A stretch of DNA of 64,000 nucleotides, taken from the NCBI GenBank assembly GCA_025766275.1, contig JAFKAC010000002.1, forward strand, positions 2,604,001 to 2,668,000, in the 5' to 3' direction. This stretch comes from Lactarius indigo (Eukaryota > Basidiomycota > Agaricomycetes > Russulales > Russulaceae). The notes under the pieces were generated by a model. That model was not told the origin of the DNA. It worked only from the letters and a program-made list of their open reading frames with translations, and did not search any database. The first letter of the stretch is position 1; each line of letters begins with the position of its first letter. Of the stretch, positions 1 to 11,458 are shown in pieces. The position numbers and the translations under genes are program-made.

Positions 1-437
1 GTCCGAATGGTACCGCGCAGTCAAACGGGAATGGGGCTTCTGCCATACAGTCCGCTTGGGAGCCGATGAACAGGTCCCGTGAATCGGATGGTGATGGTGT
101 CGGTCGGAAGCCCGATTCTGCTGCGAAAGGGCAAGCCCGGGAAATCATCGACGTTGACGCAGACGTAGAGGAGAGCCGTTATGGGATCCCTCCGAGGAAG
201 CGACAGAAAATGGGCCAACGATCTGAAACGCCAATTGAATTTACGACAGATTCAGACGAAGAAGCCAGTGATGAGGAGGTTGTGGTTTTGGAGTGCAACG
301 AGACAAGGGACGAGAGCGGCGATGGGGTCGAGATGGGGACTGAAGGTGGGACTGAGAGAGGAGGTCGAGTGAAGATAAACCGGAAGCGCGCGTTTTGGGC
401 TTCCAAGAGCGGAACCGTGACAGGGCCTGGGAAGTGA
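1..437 (+). CDS. C-terminal exon of an unidentified nuclear protein (partial)
   Basis: The frame is open from the left edge (first full codon at base 3) to the stop at 435-437, so this is the 3' end of a gene that begins outside the window. The visible ~144 residues are polar. They include a short basic patch (PPRKRQKMG) that could be a nuclear localisation signal, a long acidic stretch (TDSDEEASDEE) and a basic end with KRAFWASK. No catalytic domain lies inside the window. The basic-acidic-KRAFWASK layout reminds me of the tail of fungal Trf4/Cid14-type non-canonical poly(A) polymerases, but that is memory-based and weak. The T/C-rich stretch after the stop looks like 3' or intergenic sequence. 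Confidence 0.55.
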   Translation, partial: PNGTAQSNGNGASAIQSAWEPMNRSRESDGDGVGRKPDSAAKGQAREIIDVDADVEESRYGIPPRKRQKMGQRSETPIEFTTDSDEEASDEEVVVLECNETRDESGDGVEMGTEGGTERGGRVKINRKRAFWASKSGTVTGPGK

Positions 438-647
438 ATCCGGGCTTTGCCCCTAACCTTATCACCATCTGTCTTTCCCTTTCTTTCGCTTTTATATTTC
501 CTTTCTTTTCCCCACTCTCCTCCGCTTGATACCACTCGGCACTCTGTTTCAGAGAGCTTCTCGTTACAACTCTTTTTTTTTTCACCTGCTTAAAGGTCAC
601 CGGTCGCTCATTGCATACTTCGCTGCATTCATTCCCTCATTTTCACC

Positions 648-3217
648 ATGCAAGTCTCTATTCTTCCTTTTTGTCTCTTCCTTTCGTAGCTTACTCCACT
701 CTCATTTTACCCCAGGGCCGCAACACAACCTCCACCAGGAAACCTAAAAGACCGCATTGCAGCTCTTCAGCAACGTAACGGCACGCCGTCTCCAACATCA
801 TCACCAACACCTCCTTCTCGAGATGCGTCCGTCACACCCCCGCGGGGCAGCCTCCGCGACAAGATTGCTAAGTTTGAGAGGAAAGGTGGCGTGCCTATTC
901 CACGTGGTAGCTTCGCCATGGGTGTTCCCCCGCCTGAAGATGCTGGCTCTACAAAAAGTCGCGAGCTCTATGGGAACCGGGTCGCCGCTCTGGGAAAAGG
1001 GCGCCCTACCGCCCCAGGAAATTCTGGGAACAGGTCTGTCACGTCCCCAGCACCAATCTCTGCGACTCCAAACGCCCAGGTATCGTCCGACGGGAATGAC
1101 ACCGAGTTTCCAGCGCTTTTGGTGTCCGACACCACTTCCCACCTCGTTCCTCCATCCACGCCTCCCGAACGCTGTTTTTTGTCTGGCCCCATTGACAAGT
1201 CGGACGAGGTGCAACAAGACGCCGCAGAGCATACAAATGGTCCTCAGGAGAATTCTATACAACGAGACTCTGTCACTCAGCTTGGTGCCCTCCCCGAGAC
1301 ATATTCCGAGACTTCGGACTCTGTCATATCCTCTGCGAAAATTATAGAGTCTACAGTTTCGCTAGTGGACTCTCCCTCGTCGGCTGGACCGGCAGTTACC
1401 ACTCCTTCACTGATCGAAACTCCCGAGTATGTTCCCTCACCCCAGAAACCAATCGTGTCCGACACAATTTCGCCTCATGTCGAAAATCTTGACCATTCTG
1501 CCACCCAAAATGGGCTGGCTACGCCATCATCAGTCGAGTCCCATCAAGAGCATTTTCCCGTTGCCAAGCCCGCTATATCTACAGTTCAAACCCGCATCAC
1601 AGTCGACCAAGTCCCCATCAAGGAAGCCGCGTCGAGTCCACAGGGTTCTCAATTGGATCAGTCAACACGGAATGATCCTCTGACAGCGCCACTCGCCCAC
1701 TTTACTACATCAGCTGTCCCCCAACCGCCTTTGTCTAGTAATGTGGATCCAGCAGAAAATTTGAAAGGAGATACAGTTCCCAGTGCCTCCCACGTCAATA
1801 AGACAAAGACTGATTCACCAGTTGATTCCTCTTCCTCTTCCGCATCGAATATCGCGTTTCCCTCTAATACCCCTCTCAATACTCATTCTATTGTTGGAGA
1901 TTTCGACGACTCGACTCCAATGTCGCTGCCGCCTGCCACCGAAGCTGGTCGTCGGAGTTTTAGCGCCGTTGTGCATCGCAGTGATACTGACAAACGCCCA
2001 GACTCAAGGCATAGCAATACTTCCAGGACCAGCACTATCACTTCTCGCCCGAGTTCTTCTAGCTTCAAAACTGGAACTGATGGTGGGGTTGTACGCTCGA
2101 AGCGGAATTTCAAGCACCTTGGCGCCGTAACCGCTGACCCTCCCGCCATCCCCGGCATTGGTGACTTAGCCGCTCTGCTCCAGGACGCTGCATGGCTCGA
2201 GCAAAGGCTCTCAGACGAGAACATGACATTTGATCTCCCCTCTATTTCGGGCGAGGAAGGGCTGAAGGCAGAGTCTGGGCTTGCATCGATGCCCGCTACG
2301 ACAGCAAAGACAGAACAACGTACCCAACCTGTACCTGCAGCTGCGACTACAACACGGTCAAAGGGGCGCGGCCTCACCCTTGGCCCATTGACCTCAGTGT
2401 CCTCCACTAATACCCCCCGTTCGCCTGTCCGTTCGTCCACTTCGACACCTAGTCTCCAGGTGCATCCAGCAGCATCTGGGTCACCTGAAGAGATCTCACC
2501 AACGCCACCGAAGTCTGCACGACGTAAATATTTCTCCCTTCGTGGTGCGCTTCGTGGCTCGCGACTTAGCATGTCGTCTGAGATGTCGTCCGATGATTCC
2601 GCTCCAGTCGCTACTCCACCTTCCCCTACGTTTGATCTCTCCATGCCGCAATCCGCCCAGGGACACGGGAATGACTCCATGAGTGTACGCAGCATGTTCT
2701 CCATCCGCAGCAACAAGAGTGGTAAGAGTGAAAGTGTTCCCGGCTCCCTGCGTCTCTCTCCTCGACGCAGTGTCGCGAGGGCCAGTTCATTCGCCGAGCG
2801 TCTCCTCAATAGAGCGACGAAGACGAAGTCCATCCTCGACGATCCTGGTGAGAGGTCTTATTTATAGCACCAACTTACACCCTAGCTGATTTATTGCGTC
2901 CATACCCAGACGATGTTATCCCAGAGCGGTCACCTATGCTCCCACCTATCATACCCGAAACACCCGGGTCTCTCCTCTCTATCTCTCCCATATCTGGATC
3001 ATCACAGGTTGACATTTTTGACCGCAATATTTTCGACGCCTTCCCGGATGTACCGTCAGATGTTCCCCAAAGGCCCACGTCGTACATGTTCCCCGTACCG
3101 CCAACGGCCAACGATCCAGCCAACCAGGACTTTCGGCGTTCGTCGACTACTGGAGTCCCCAAGAGTGAGAGAGGTCTTGACAAGCCCGATTGGCTACGAG
3201 CGCGTCAAGAATTATAA
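648..3217 (+). CDS. Large Ser/Thr/Pro-rich low-complexity protein of unknown function
   Basis: The main exon is open from about 690 to 2847. A GTGAGA...CCCAG intron (2848-2909) joins it to a last exon ending at the stop 3215-3217, giving about 820 residues. The frame extends well upstream of the first in-frame ATG at 906. The best upstream start is the ATG at 648, joined through a very short (36 nt) intron 654-689, so the start is uncertain. The N-terminus carries two copies of a related motif, LKDRIAALQQRNG (about 744-785) and LRDKIAKFERKGG (about 846-890), the second followed by VPIPRGSF. The rest is disordered, rich in Ser, Thr and Pro, with a basic Ser/Arg patch near the end. I recognise no enzyme or binding domain. 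A further 3' intron ending CAG at about 3252 is possible and would change only the last residues. Confidence 0.7.
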
Positions 3218-4561
3218 GCTTAACTAATCTTGCATTCATCTGTGTGTTTCAGCCTTCGCCCTCTACTTGCTCAGCGTGTCTGTGAGAGGTTAGTAGCAGC
3301 ATCGAGTACAGCGCGTCGTAGCGATGCCTCCATACTGCACTCCCTTTGACTTACGTCGCTTCCCTTCATTGACTTTGCCTCTTACACTTTCTTTGCCACT
3401 TATTGCATGCCCACCAGTCTCACCCGGAATCAGAACCAATTTAATTGCCCCTGCTGTTACCTTAGCATTTAGCTATATCTCATTGATTGGAGCCCCTGCT
3501 TCGACTCGACGAATTCGAACTCCTTGCTGTCTGAATCGTAAATAACTAATTGACACCCCAAACTCGCCCGAATAATCTTAAAGACCCGTTTTTGACAGGT
3601 TACGTTATTAACATCAAGTTGTATCCTTATCCAACCATGCCCACTCTGATAAATTTAGCCCTCGGCGTAGTCCGTCGACTTTTGCTGTCGCCAAACAAGA
3701 ACAAAACCCCAAAAGTTGTATTGGAAGACGGTGCGCTCTGCGCGTGTGTGGTCCGTGCCTGGCACACACGATATCTCAGTGACGTTGAACCTCCCGGTTC
3801 AGTATAAGTTAGCAGACAGGTGTCTGTCTAACTTTGTAAAAAAAAAACAGGCTTTGAAAAAAGAAGTGATGGTTCGCGCGAGGCGAGACCCGCCGAGACC
3901 CGCTTTATCCCCGCAATGCAGCCGAAAGCATTGATACAAATTGGACACAAATTGATTTGCGAGACAGAACGTCAGCGCCCGGGCCACGACTCGAAATACA
4001 CGTTGCCAAGGATCTAAGCAATTTTTTTTGGTCGTTTGCCGGCGAAGCTAGCTCGGTCAAGTTCCAAGTGATGAGCTGGCTGAGTACGAGCTGCCAGTGT
4101 ACACTGGCAACTATCTATGAAATCATCAGCGTGTTACACACGCACAATTGTCGGGGGTCTCGAGCTTGAAAAGTCTTGATCGGATATTACACGAATTATT
4201 ACGAGATTGCCAGGGGAAATGGGCAAGCTGAGCCCGAAGAAGGGATAGAATTATTGGAGTCTGGCCAGAGTGTCTGCTCAACTGTATCAATGCAGGGGCC
4301 AGTTGCGGCGGCGGTTATCGTTACAGTACTATGATACTGTAAGAACGCATCTAGAATCAGACAGGTGGCCGTCGTGCCATGGCATTACGTGGTGACACGG
4401 ATGTTCAGGCCCAGCTCAGCCTCAAAGCCGAGGCTTTAGCTCGACTTTTGAGCGCTGACCAGCGCTAACCCCACGATTTTGAGGGTTTCATGTTGGCATC
4501 GACGTTAGAGCTAGCTTCACAACATTACAATAGATATACATTGTTTTGTAAATGGATGGTA
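3218..4561. other. Intergenic, no gene recognised
   Basis: About 1.3 kb without a convincing exon. Short open frames here lack codon bias and family resemblance. A small hairpin (AGCCTC...GAGGCT, about 4419-4435) and the repeated GCGCT around 4450-4466 lie just outside the transposase stop and may belong to the transposon end, but I could not define a terminal inverted repeat or target duplication. Confidence 0.5.
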
Positions 4562-7500
4562 TCACGGGGAAGTCAGTACCAACGCGCGCGCTTCCTCCTC
4601 ATCCTCAAGGCCCTCGACTAGTTCATCCCAACACCACTTCTCTCCATCGCGGACAACCTCACTTGAGCTAGCTTCTTGATTGGCTGGCTCTTGATCCGCC
4701 AGGTCCAAATGCTCTTCCTCTTGTGTAGCGTTGATGACATCGTGGAATGAAAGGTCTTGATGGGCGAAACTCTTCAAGCACTGTAGTGCTTCAACGACGT
4801 CCCCTTCAGGTCGATTGTGACACTTGCTAGTTGTGATGCCTGCAGCTGAGCATGTGGCCTCACTCGAAACCGAAGATGCCATGATAGCAAGGTAATCGCG
4901 TGCAAGGGATTGCCATGTGGGGTAGCGTTGGCCATGGATCTACAGAAAAAGTTAGCCCCAAACCGTAACATGTTGGGCTTATGCCACATACCCCCCACCA
5001 ATGGACCATTCCCATCTCTTCGGGAACGATCTCATTTGAGTTGAGGTAGGCAGTCCACTCACTGAGCCACAGCCTATCAGGGTCAACAGCTTCGCTGTCT
5101 TCATCGCTTTCACTGTCAGTGTCATCAATATTTAAGCGGCGGGAACTGTTGGATGAGGATGGTTTGCAGTCGTGGGAGGAAATGGTTGCAGCGTGCTCAC
5201 GGAGGTCGTTGTACCTCTGTATGAACTAAATATCGGGTCAGTGCCTAGCAATCAAAAAAAAATTGAAGAGAAATGTACATACACGCATTTGAACAATATT
5301 TTCTACCTCCGAAAGAAGGTCCGGATCCCAATATTTCTTGAAGTGCCTCATTTTCGAGGATGGATTGAGCACTACAGTAAAACGTCAACTAACATTGAAA
5401 GAGTTGAGGGCCATTACTCACCCATGACTATCAGATGCGCATCAGAGGGGCCAGAGCATTTATAATACTCATCAAGCTCTACCACGCCAGCAGTGAGCGC
5501 TGGTGCGAATGTCTTGTAGCGTGGTTTCCCCAAAGCCTTCCCCCACTCTGCAATCAACTTCTCCAGTGCGGGCAGCACATTGTGAAGTGTTGGTCTCGAG
5601 CCAGTCGAAAAGGTGTGTAGTGCATTGTCCGCATGCTTGGGGGGTAGTGTCAGTAGTGTTAAATGATTAACAGCTACCGTACGTACCTGAAGGATGTTAC
5701 AGAGGAGGCGCACACGCGTCCACTCTTCCTCGTCTAAAGCAAGTGCAGCAAGCTTGCGCCGCTTTTCGGTATCCGCTTCCCTGAGTCTGAGTTCACCAAC
5801 GAACTTATCAACGGCCTGTAAGATAAGTATAAGTATGGGGTAGACATAGGATAAAAAGAGGCCGAGCTTACCTGGCGCCGAGATTCAGCACGAACGAGCA
5901 TTACAAATGTCGAACTCCAACGGACTTGAGTGTCAATCAGTAGCTGACAGGGGAGTGCGCTGCTACGCTCTTGAATAGCCTTGAAAAGTTCTTTTTGTTC
6001 TGTAGAGGAGCGCGCCTGGCCCACATGTCAGGAACGAAGAGTGGTCTACAACGAGGTACATACCTTAACAGAGATGGCCCGAATGATGCCGATCTCGTCG
6101 CGCTCAGTAGCGCCTGGGTCCTCAGGGAGATAGTCATTTTCAGGATCACCAGAATAGTACTTTGATTTGCTGCGTGTGGATATGACCACTTGAGTGGCCG
6201 AGTTGATAATATGCGCCAAACATCTGTACAGGTAAATGAATGTGAACACCAAAGGGCCATTAGGAATTCAAGGCATACCCGATATAACGACGCTGAGTGT
6301 CAAACGTTAATCCAGTCTTGAGGTCGTAACATCGAGCGAACTCTTGTATCATTTCCATGTTGTTCTTCGCGTTGTCGCATGTAATGTGCCCAACCTGCGA
6401 AGAGTTAGCAAGTCAGTAGATGCTTGTCAGGATGTACTAAAGCTTACCTTGTGCACAACATCAAGGCGGTTACAAATATTGTAAAGCACTTGTCCGAGCC
6501 TCGTGCCATTATGTGCTGTGTAAAGTTGGGTGAAACCAAACAACGCGTGTTCCTCTGTCCACTCCCCTACAGCACGCTCTTCGATCCAGTGACCAGTGAC
6601 TGCAAAATAGCCATCGGTAGTATCGCCCTGCCACGCATCACATGTCAAGCTTATTTCTCCGCTGACGGCGGGGCTCTGATAAGCGAGCATTAGCGCAAGG
6701 AATGTAAGGGACATGAACAGTGAACTCACATTAAGCCGTTCCTTCAAGAGACACATCTTTTGCTTGAACGTTTTGATAACGCGTCCACGTGTTTGCCTTG
6801 GCGAAGGCAGCTTAACCCAGTGGTTTGCACGGGAGGCGAGGTCGACCATTCTCTTGAAGGATGGTCTATTGAATACTTGAGGCGGCTGGAATGGTGCCAA
6901 CAATTCAGTCGAGTGCTAGGTGAGCGATGAGCGATATAAGCCTTACAAGATTTGCTTCAATAAGCCAATCGATTGCGGCACACGCGAACGCTTTGTCGCT
7001 GTATGCAATCGGCTTCTCGGCTGTGTTCTCGGACTTGAAATGGTCGGTGATAGTCGATTGGAGTGGTTTTACATCCTTTTTGAGGGCGGCTTGCCTGCGC
7101 TGCTTCGTGTCGTCAGGTAACATTGACTCGAACTTATTTTCTTTGCACCACTTTCTGTAGAGTCGCTAGGGAGAAATTCACAGTTAAGACACAAGAGACC
7201 AGAGGCCCGAATAACCAGACCTACAGAATGCAAGGACGCGGCGTGCCGACGAAGGGTTGTGTGCTCGCCGGTCAAAACTTTGTTTTGCTTGAAACAGCCA
7301 AGACCTTTTCTGTGCGCACAAATAAGATAAGTCACGAACAGGATCGCTTCAAGCTTCAAGGATGAAAGTGATGGGTACGGGTCATGAAGGGTATCTGAGC
7401 TGGCACTACAGAAAACTAAGGTGCGGGAAAGTATGCGAACACGGAGGACAAGCGCCGCGCCGCTGTGACAACGGCAACACGCTCGGGGGATACTCAAACA

Positions 7501-8148
7501 ATCTCACGCGAGCTGGTGAACTCGTACAGGTTCGCGATGACCGTGCGGAGCACACCCCCGCAGCGCACACCTGCCGGGCTGTGCGCCTCACGAGCCACCT
7601 CGCGTGCTCCCTGATCACGTAACCACACTGCGGGTATTAACCGGGCCAATATCTCACCCGTTTCCACCCGGGGGAGTATCGACACCGACAAGGAACCTTG
7701 AATGAAGAGAAGGGGAGGGTACTCACGCGCACAGAATACAGCTCATACGCATTTTTCCTTGACCGGGCACACGAGGGAGAACACTGAAGAATGCCTTGAT
7801 ATCAGCGGTCGGGTCTGTCTTATTGAGAGATTCGTCGTGTGGATCGGCGACGTCGTCGATGTCCATAGTTTCGACATCGGAAGAACGCATCCCTGAGATG
7901 TCTGGATCAGTATGGGGCCCATTTGTCTTCGCTTTCTTAGATTTGGGAGTGCCATCATGACCACCGTTGAGGGTCTGTGCAGAGGGTGCTGCGTTGACTG
8001 TATCATGAGAGGTTTGGGGTCGCTTGCGTGAATTTCGAGCTGCAAATGGAACTGGGCGGCGATATGAGCCGAGATCCAGCTCTGGCACGTTGTCTGCGGC
8101 AGTCAACTTAGCTGAGGGCTGAATTGTGTGGGAGGGTCCAGCACTCAT
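4562..8148 (-). mobile_element. hAT-superfamily DNA transposon (coding extent only)
   Basis: The limits given are those of the transposase gene. The true ends lie in the flanks 3218-4561 and 8149-8478. No convincing terminal inverted repeat or 8-bp target duplication could be paired by eye. The element sits between the Ser/Thr-rich gene and the 3' end of the BAG gene. Its reading frames and splice sites look intact, which suggests a fairly young copy, but the C-terminal motif is altered (see the transposase entry). Confidence 0.85.
4562..8148 (-). CDS. hAT transposase with BED zinc finger and C-terminal dimerisation region
   Basis: This multi-exon gene encodes a protein of roughly 850 residues that would catalyse cut-and-paste transposition. 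Exon 1 (7727-8148) ends in CILCA. Intron 1 (7310-7726, 417 nt) is unusually long. Exon 2 (7225-7309) carries TLRRHAASLH, completing a BED-type finger, and exon 3 starts at 7165 with YRKWCKEN. Next comes a region of the form SGEISLTCDAWQ...DGYFAVTGHW (about 6650-6570), containing the probable first catalytic Asp. VGHITCDNAKNN (about 6390) supplies the second Asp, and RCLAHIINSATQ follows. Near the C-terminus are ELDEYYKCSG, an acidic linker, and RYPTWQSLARDYLAIMAS before the dimerisation segment, which reads SSEATCSAAGITTSK. From memory, relatives have SSERxFS...ITISKRRNRLKGD here, so several conserved positions look mutated. Splice junctions checked by hand keep frame. Confidence 0.88.
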
Positions 8149-8478
8149 GATTTTGATGGGAAGAAAGAAAAAAAGTATTTAAGCCTTAGTGCGCCTGCTA
8201 AGTGCGTCTGTGCAGATAAGAATGCAGTGCGAATCTAGTTGGACTGCGAACCCTGTTGTCGTCGCGTAGCAGATCACAAAGTTGAGAAACTGGTCGTGGG
8301 CCAGACTGCGGTCCTTGGAAACGCGTCCTTGCATCGCTTTGGCGCCAGGCCGGTGAATCACTATTTGTCCGTCTTTGACCTTTATTGGTCTGTACACTAT
8401 CGAGTAAAACACAAGAAACGAATTAAGGTAGTGTAGACACGCTACTTGGTGTATGGAGTCCATGAGTCGGCAGAGTAT
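8149..8478. other. Spacer between transposase start and BAG gene 3' end
   Basis: About 330 bases. This should contain the right end of the hAT element and the 3' flank of the BAG-domain gene. I see no terminal repeat that matches the left flank and no exon. Confidence 0.4.
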
Positions 8479-8638
8479 TCAAGCTATCGATTTCTTCAAA
8501 GATAAAATGTTGTGAAACACTTCACGCATCAACGCCAGACCACCCGCTGGGCTCGCCTTGGGGCTCGCACCAGAGTTAGAATAAGTGGGTTTTGGCGGGA
8601 AAGCAAATTGGTCGTGTGACATGGACGCGAGGAGGGTC
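8479..8638 (-). other. +1-frame extension of the BAG gene after its stop
   Basis: Directly after the CCC-TGA that closes the BAG-gene frame (TGA at 8641-8639), the +1 frame stays open for about 53 codons to a TGA at 8479. Its first part, ETLLASMSHDQFAFPPKP, looks like ordinary protein with C-ending codons and runs on smoothly from the upstream TGLTSP. The last 30 residues look less like conserved protein. It may be a genuine tail reached by frameshifting, or a frame broken by one extra base. Confidence 0.45.
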
Positions 8639-10516
8639 TCAGGGACTAGTGAGACCGGTAGGTGCAGGAGTGGCGGTGATTGTTGCGGCCGAGTCCGAGA
8701 AGTCTTCCAATACAGGTGCCGTTTCGTCGGCATCGAGAGATGAGACGTCCTCGTCAACGGTCTGCACAACGGCTTGCTTTGGAGGTTCGACGACGGTGGG
8801 AGATGAGAGGTACTCCTCGGAGATGGCGAGATCGACGTCGGCGTCACTTGGAAAGACGGTAGCAGAAGGCTCGGACTCGGTGGGTTTGGCACACTGAGCG
8901 ACCCAAGCGGCATCAACTGGTACAACAACGTCTTGGGCAGCCAGAGCCCCAGCACCATACCCTTTCGCTTTGGCATCCTTGGTGATTTGGAGCTTGAAAG
9001 CTTTCTCGCTGACCCTCCGCTCTAGATCCTCAAGTGCCTTCTCTACCTCTTGGACGACCTCCCTTCGTGCGTTGCGAACTTCTTCATCACCGTTACTCTC
9101 AATTGCGTTGAGCTGCTTGAGGAAACCATTTAGTGTATTCTCATGAACGCGTAAGGGTGCGTTGTCTGGAGAAATAGTAAACACAGATTGGTCGAAGTCG
9201 AGGTCAACAGGGAACTTGAACGTAGACCCAAGTGTCAAGAGCTGATTACGAATGGCGCGAATCGCAGTGAGAGAGGAGACGGGCTGTAGCACGGGTCCGA
9301 GGATGGGATGAGAGGTGGCAGAGGTAGTGTTGGAAGCGCAAGAGGGTGTTTGGCTCGAGGGAACAGCCCCATCAAGCTTCACCTGCATACATACGTCAGC
9401 TATTTCTCAAGGACCAGAGCTAAAGTAGGAACTGACCCTGGAAGAAGATGCGCCGGGACTAGACTGCGAGGCCTTGGAAGCGCTCGCTTTCTTCGCATAA
9501 ACAGCGTCGCGATCCTCGAGACTGAGCTTGATAGCGGCCTCAATGTCCTTCAACTCCTGGTCAGATGGTCCCTGCGTATGCGCGCCAAGCAGAGTCTGAA
9601 GAAGCGCAGGCCCTGCCGCGAGTTCGGCCTTGGCCTTCCCCTTTTCATCTACAGGTGCGGCCTGCGTCGAGGAACGGGAAACCTATGTTAGACCTGAGAA
9701 GTCAACAACTCAGGCGAGTAAGCGTACCTCGGGAATGGCCTCCGATCTATTAGCTAGGTCCAAGGCATGGGCTGCAAGGCCGTGGATAAATTGTAGGATG
9801 GCGTTAAAGGCATCGGCTGCCGCATCTCGCTCCTCCGAGGGCTGGGGCTCTGCAGAGCCGCTAGAGCGGTGTTGAGAAGGAGTAGATGTCGATGAGCCAG
9901 ATTGCTGAAGTGGGTCGTGGGGTTGAGGACGAATCCCGGTAAATAGCCTCAAAAAGCCCTCGAGAGTGGGAACTTCGCTGTCATGGAGCACAGGACGGCA
10001 CGATGGCCCGGAGTGGATTAGCTGCTCCCTGGCAAAGGGAGGCCCAGAAGCGGAAATGTCCCCGGGGCTAGTATCTGCGAAGGCGTGAAGGAAGAAGGGC
10101 GTCTGGTCGAGCCCGACCTGAGCCTGGGAAGCGCGTTGGTGCCACTCGTACTCCTCTGCAAGTTTCGCTTGCAATGCGCGCGCGCGCTCAATGCGCTCAA
10201 CTTCAGCTTGAATGGCCAGCACTCGTTCACGGCGCGCAGTCTGCTCACGTAGGAAGGCAGCCTGTCGGGCACGCTTCAGGGTAAGATGAGCTTGAAGCTC
10301 TTCCTCTGCAGTCTGCAGCCCGTGCAACGCCCGACGGTATCGTGTCTCGGCGCCAATTCGGGGCCAGGAGGTGTGGGAGGAGGCGGGATAGCCAAGCCCC
10401 TCTGAAATGAGAACGGAAGAGGATTCGTCACCTAGATAGGTGAATACGAGTGCAGGCTGATAGGAGACTCGCGGAATATAACCCAGAGACAGCGGTGAAG
10501 GGTTGTAGAAGTGCAT
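8639..10516 (-). CDS. BAG-domain co-chaperone with ubiquitin-interacting motif
   Basis: Three exons: exon 1 from the ATG at 10516 to about 9727; exon 2 about 9437-9670, after an intron GTACGC...CGACGCAG; exon 3 about 8639-9381. The protein is about 590 residues. Exon 1 holds an Arg/Glu-rich coiled coil (TAEEELQAHLTLKRARQ, RVLAIQAEVERIERARAL). Exon 2 holds a UIM-like helix (ELKDIEAAIKLSLEDRD). Exon 3 holds a BAG helix bundle (AIRAIRNQLL..., NTLNGFLKQLNAIE, then EEVRNARREVVQEVEKALE). BAG domains bind the Hsp70 ATPase domain and promote nucleotide release. The UIM suggests a link between Hsp70 clients and ubiquitin. The frame ends at CCC-TGA-G, and a plausible tail continues in the +1 frame. A TATA-like box and four ACGCGT sites lie upstream. 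Confidence 0.82.
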
Positions 10517-10592
10517 AATGTGAACAGATGGTCGAGTGGCGTATCAAGTACAAGAAACTGTTTGAGGCCGGTTTCCAATAGAGAGGAGGGCC

Positions 10593-10599
10593 ATTTATA
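10593..10599 (-). promoter_or_regulatory. TATA-like box of the BAG-domain gene
   Basis: On the minus strand the sequence CCTATAAATGG lies about 77 nt upstream of the ATG at 10516. Position and sequence fit a TATA element for this gene; no transcript evidence is available. Confidence 0.5.
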
Positions 10600-10610
10600 G
10601 GTCTCTGTCA

Positions 10611-10726
10611 ACGCGTACGCGTCGGGTACGCGCGTCGTTGCGAACACAGTGGAAGGTCAAGGCGGTGACCGACCACATCAAAATGTCTCTGACTCACTGT
10701 TATGACGCGTCCCGAAACTGACGCGT
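10611..10726. promoter_or_regulatory. Cluster of four ACGCGT (MCB-like) sites
   Basis: ACGCGT occurs at 10611-10616, 10617-10622, 10705-10710 and 10721-10726. The last two sit in a 16-bp tandem repeat beginning ACGCGTCCCGAAA. ACGCGT is the MluI cell-cycle box bound by MBF (Mbp1-Swi6) in ascomycete yeasts. The cluster lies 95-210 bp upstream of the BAG-gene ATG. Whether it acts here is inference. Confidence 0.45.
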
Positions 10727-11458
10727 CCCGAAAAGTCGAGAACATCCCAATCAGGGACCAGCATGAGTGACCTTGCTCTTTCAGTAACGGTCTTCGCACT
10801 GGAGCCGCAGCCATTATTAGAGTACTAAGAACGGAGTCAGACTCAAGGTTAGACTGTGGTTGTTGTACATGCGAGTAGCCCACGGACTTGGTGTGCTAGT
10901 TCTTCTGTCTTCACCGGCCATCGAGAAGACTCGCAACCAGCGCCGTAGCCGCCGCCCAGAGGTGATCCACGCGGTCTTCACGCGAGCGCATCTGGCATTC
11001 GTAAAAAATAAAGGGACAAAGGTAGTGGTAAGATGATGCCCCGTCATGATGGACCTACACGTCCTTTCCGTGCTCACGCAACTCTCTGCCGTTTCAAAGT
11101 CGACAATTACAGTGTGTCGGCCCTGTCCTTGGTGGCTTTTTTCCATCCGAATATGACACAGTCGATCATAGGATTCACCTGTGGCGGTGCCTTCAAGCTC
11201 AAGACCCATTCTGAATAAAATTGGTCTCTCCAAGTCCAGGTGTGTGCGTGCATGACAATTGGCTTGGCTACAAGTATGGCTGAGTGCCAGTGGTTATTCG
11301 CAGTATAATAAAAAACCAGCGTACGTGATTAAAGAAAAGTATACAGATTCTGGTCGGGTGGAAGTACATATGAACGTGCGAGTTTCGTTGAGAAAGAAAA
11401 AATCAAGCATCATTCGTTCGTCACAGGGCTTCAGCAAGTGCAATGTAATATTCTGTCG

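Larger units (their letters stand above)
10517..11458. other. Intergenic between BAG gene promoter and CENP-C 3' end
   Basis: About 940 bases. The proximal part holds the TATA-like box and ACGCGT cluster listed separately. A 138-codon open frame on the minus strand (10817-11233) shows no family resemblance and is not called. Confidence 0.45.

Noticed and set aside
1883..2833. 316-codon minus-strand open frame
   Set aside because: It is the antisense shadow of the Ser/Thr-rich gene; its composition mirrors the coding strand and no family is seen.
4395..4480. Possible left terminal inverted repeat of the hAT element (CAGGCCCAGCTC...)
   Set aside because: No matching inverted copy was found in the right flank, and no 8-bp duplication.
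8479..8976. 165-codon minus frame across the BAG 3' end
   Set aside because: Upstream of 8641 it is only an alternative frame of the BAG exon; only the part after the stop is considered as a possible +1 tail.
10817..11233. 138-codon minus-strand open frame between the BAG and CENP-C genes
   Set aside because: No domain, no plausible splice partners, and mixed composition; treated as intergenic.
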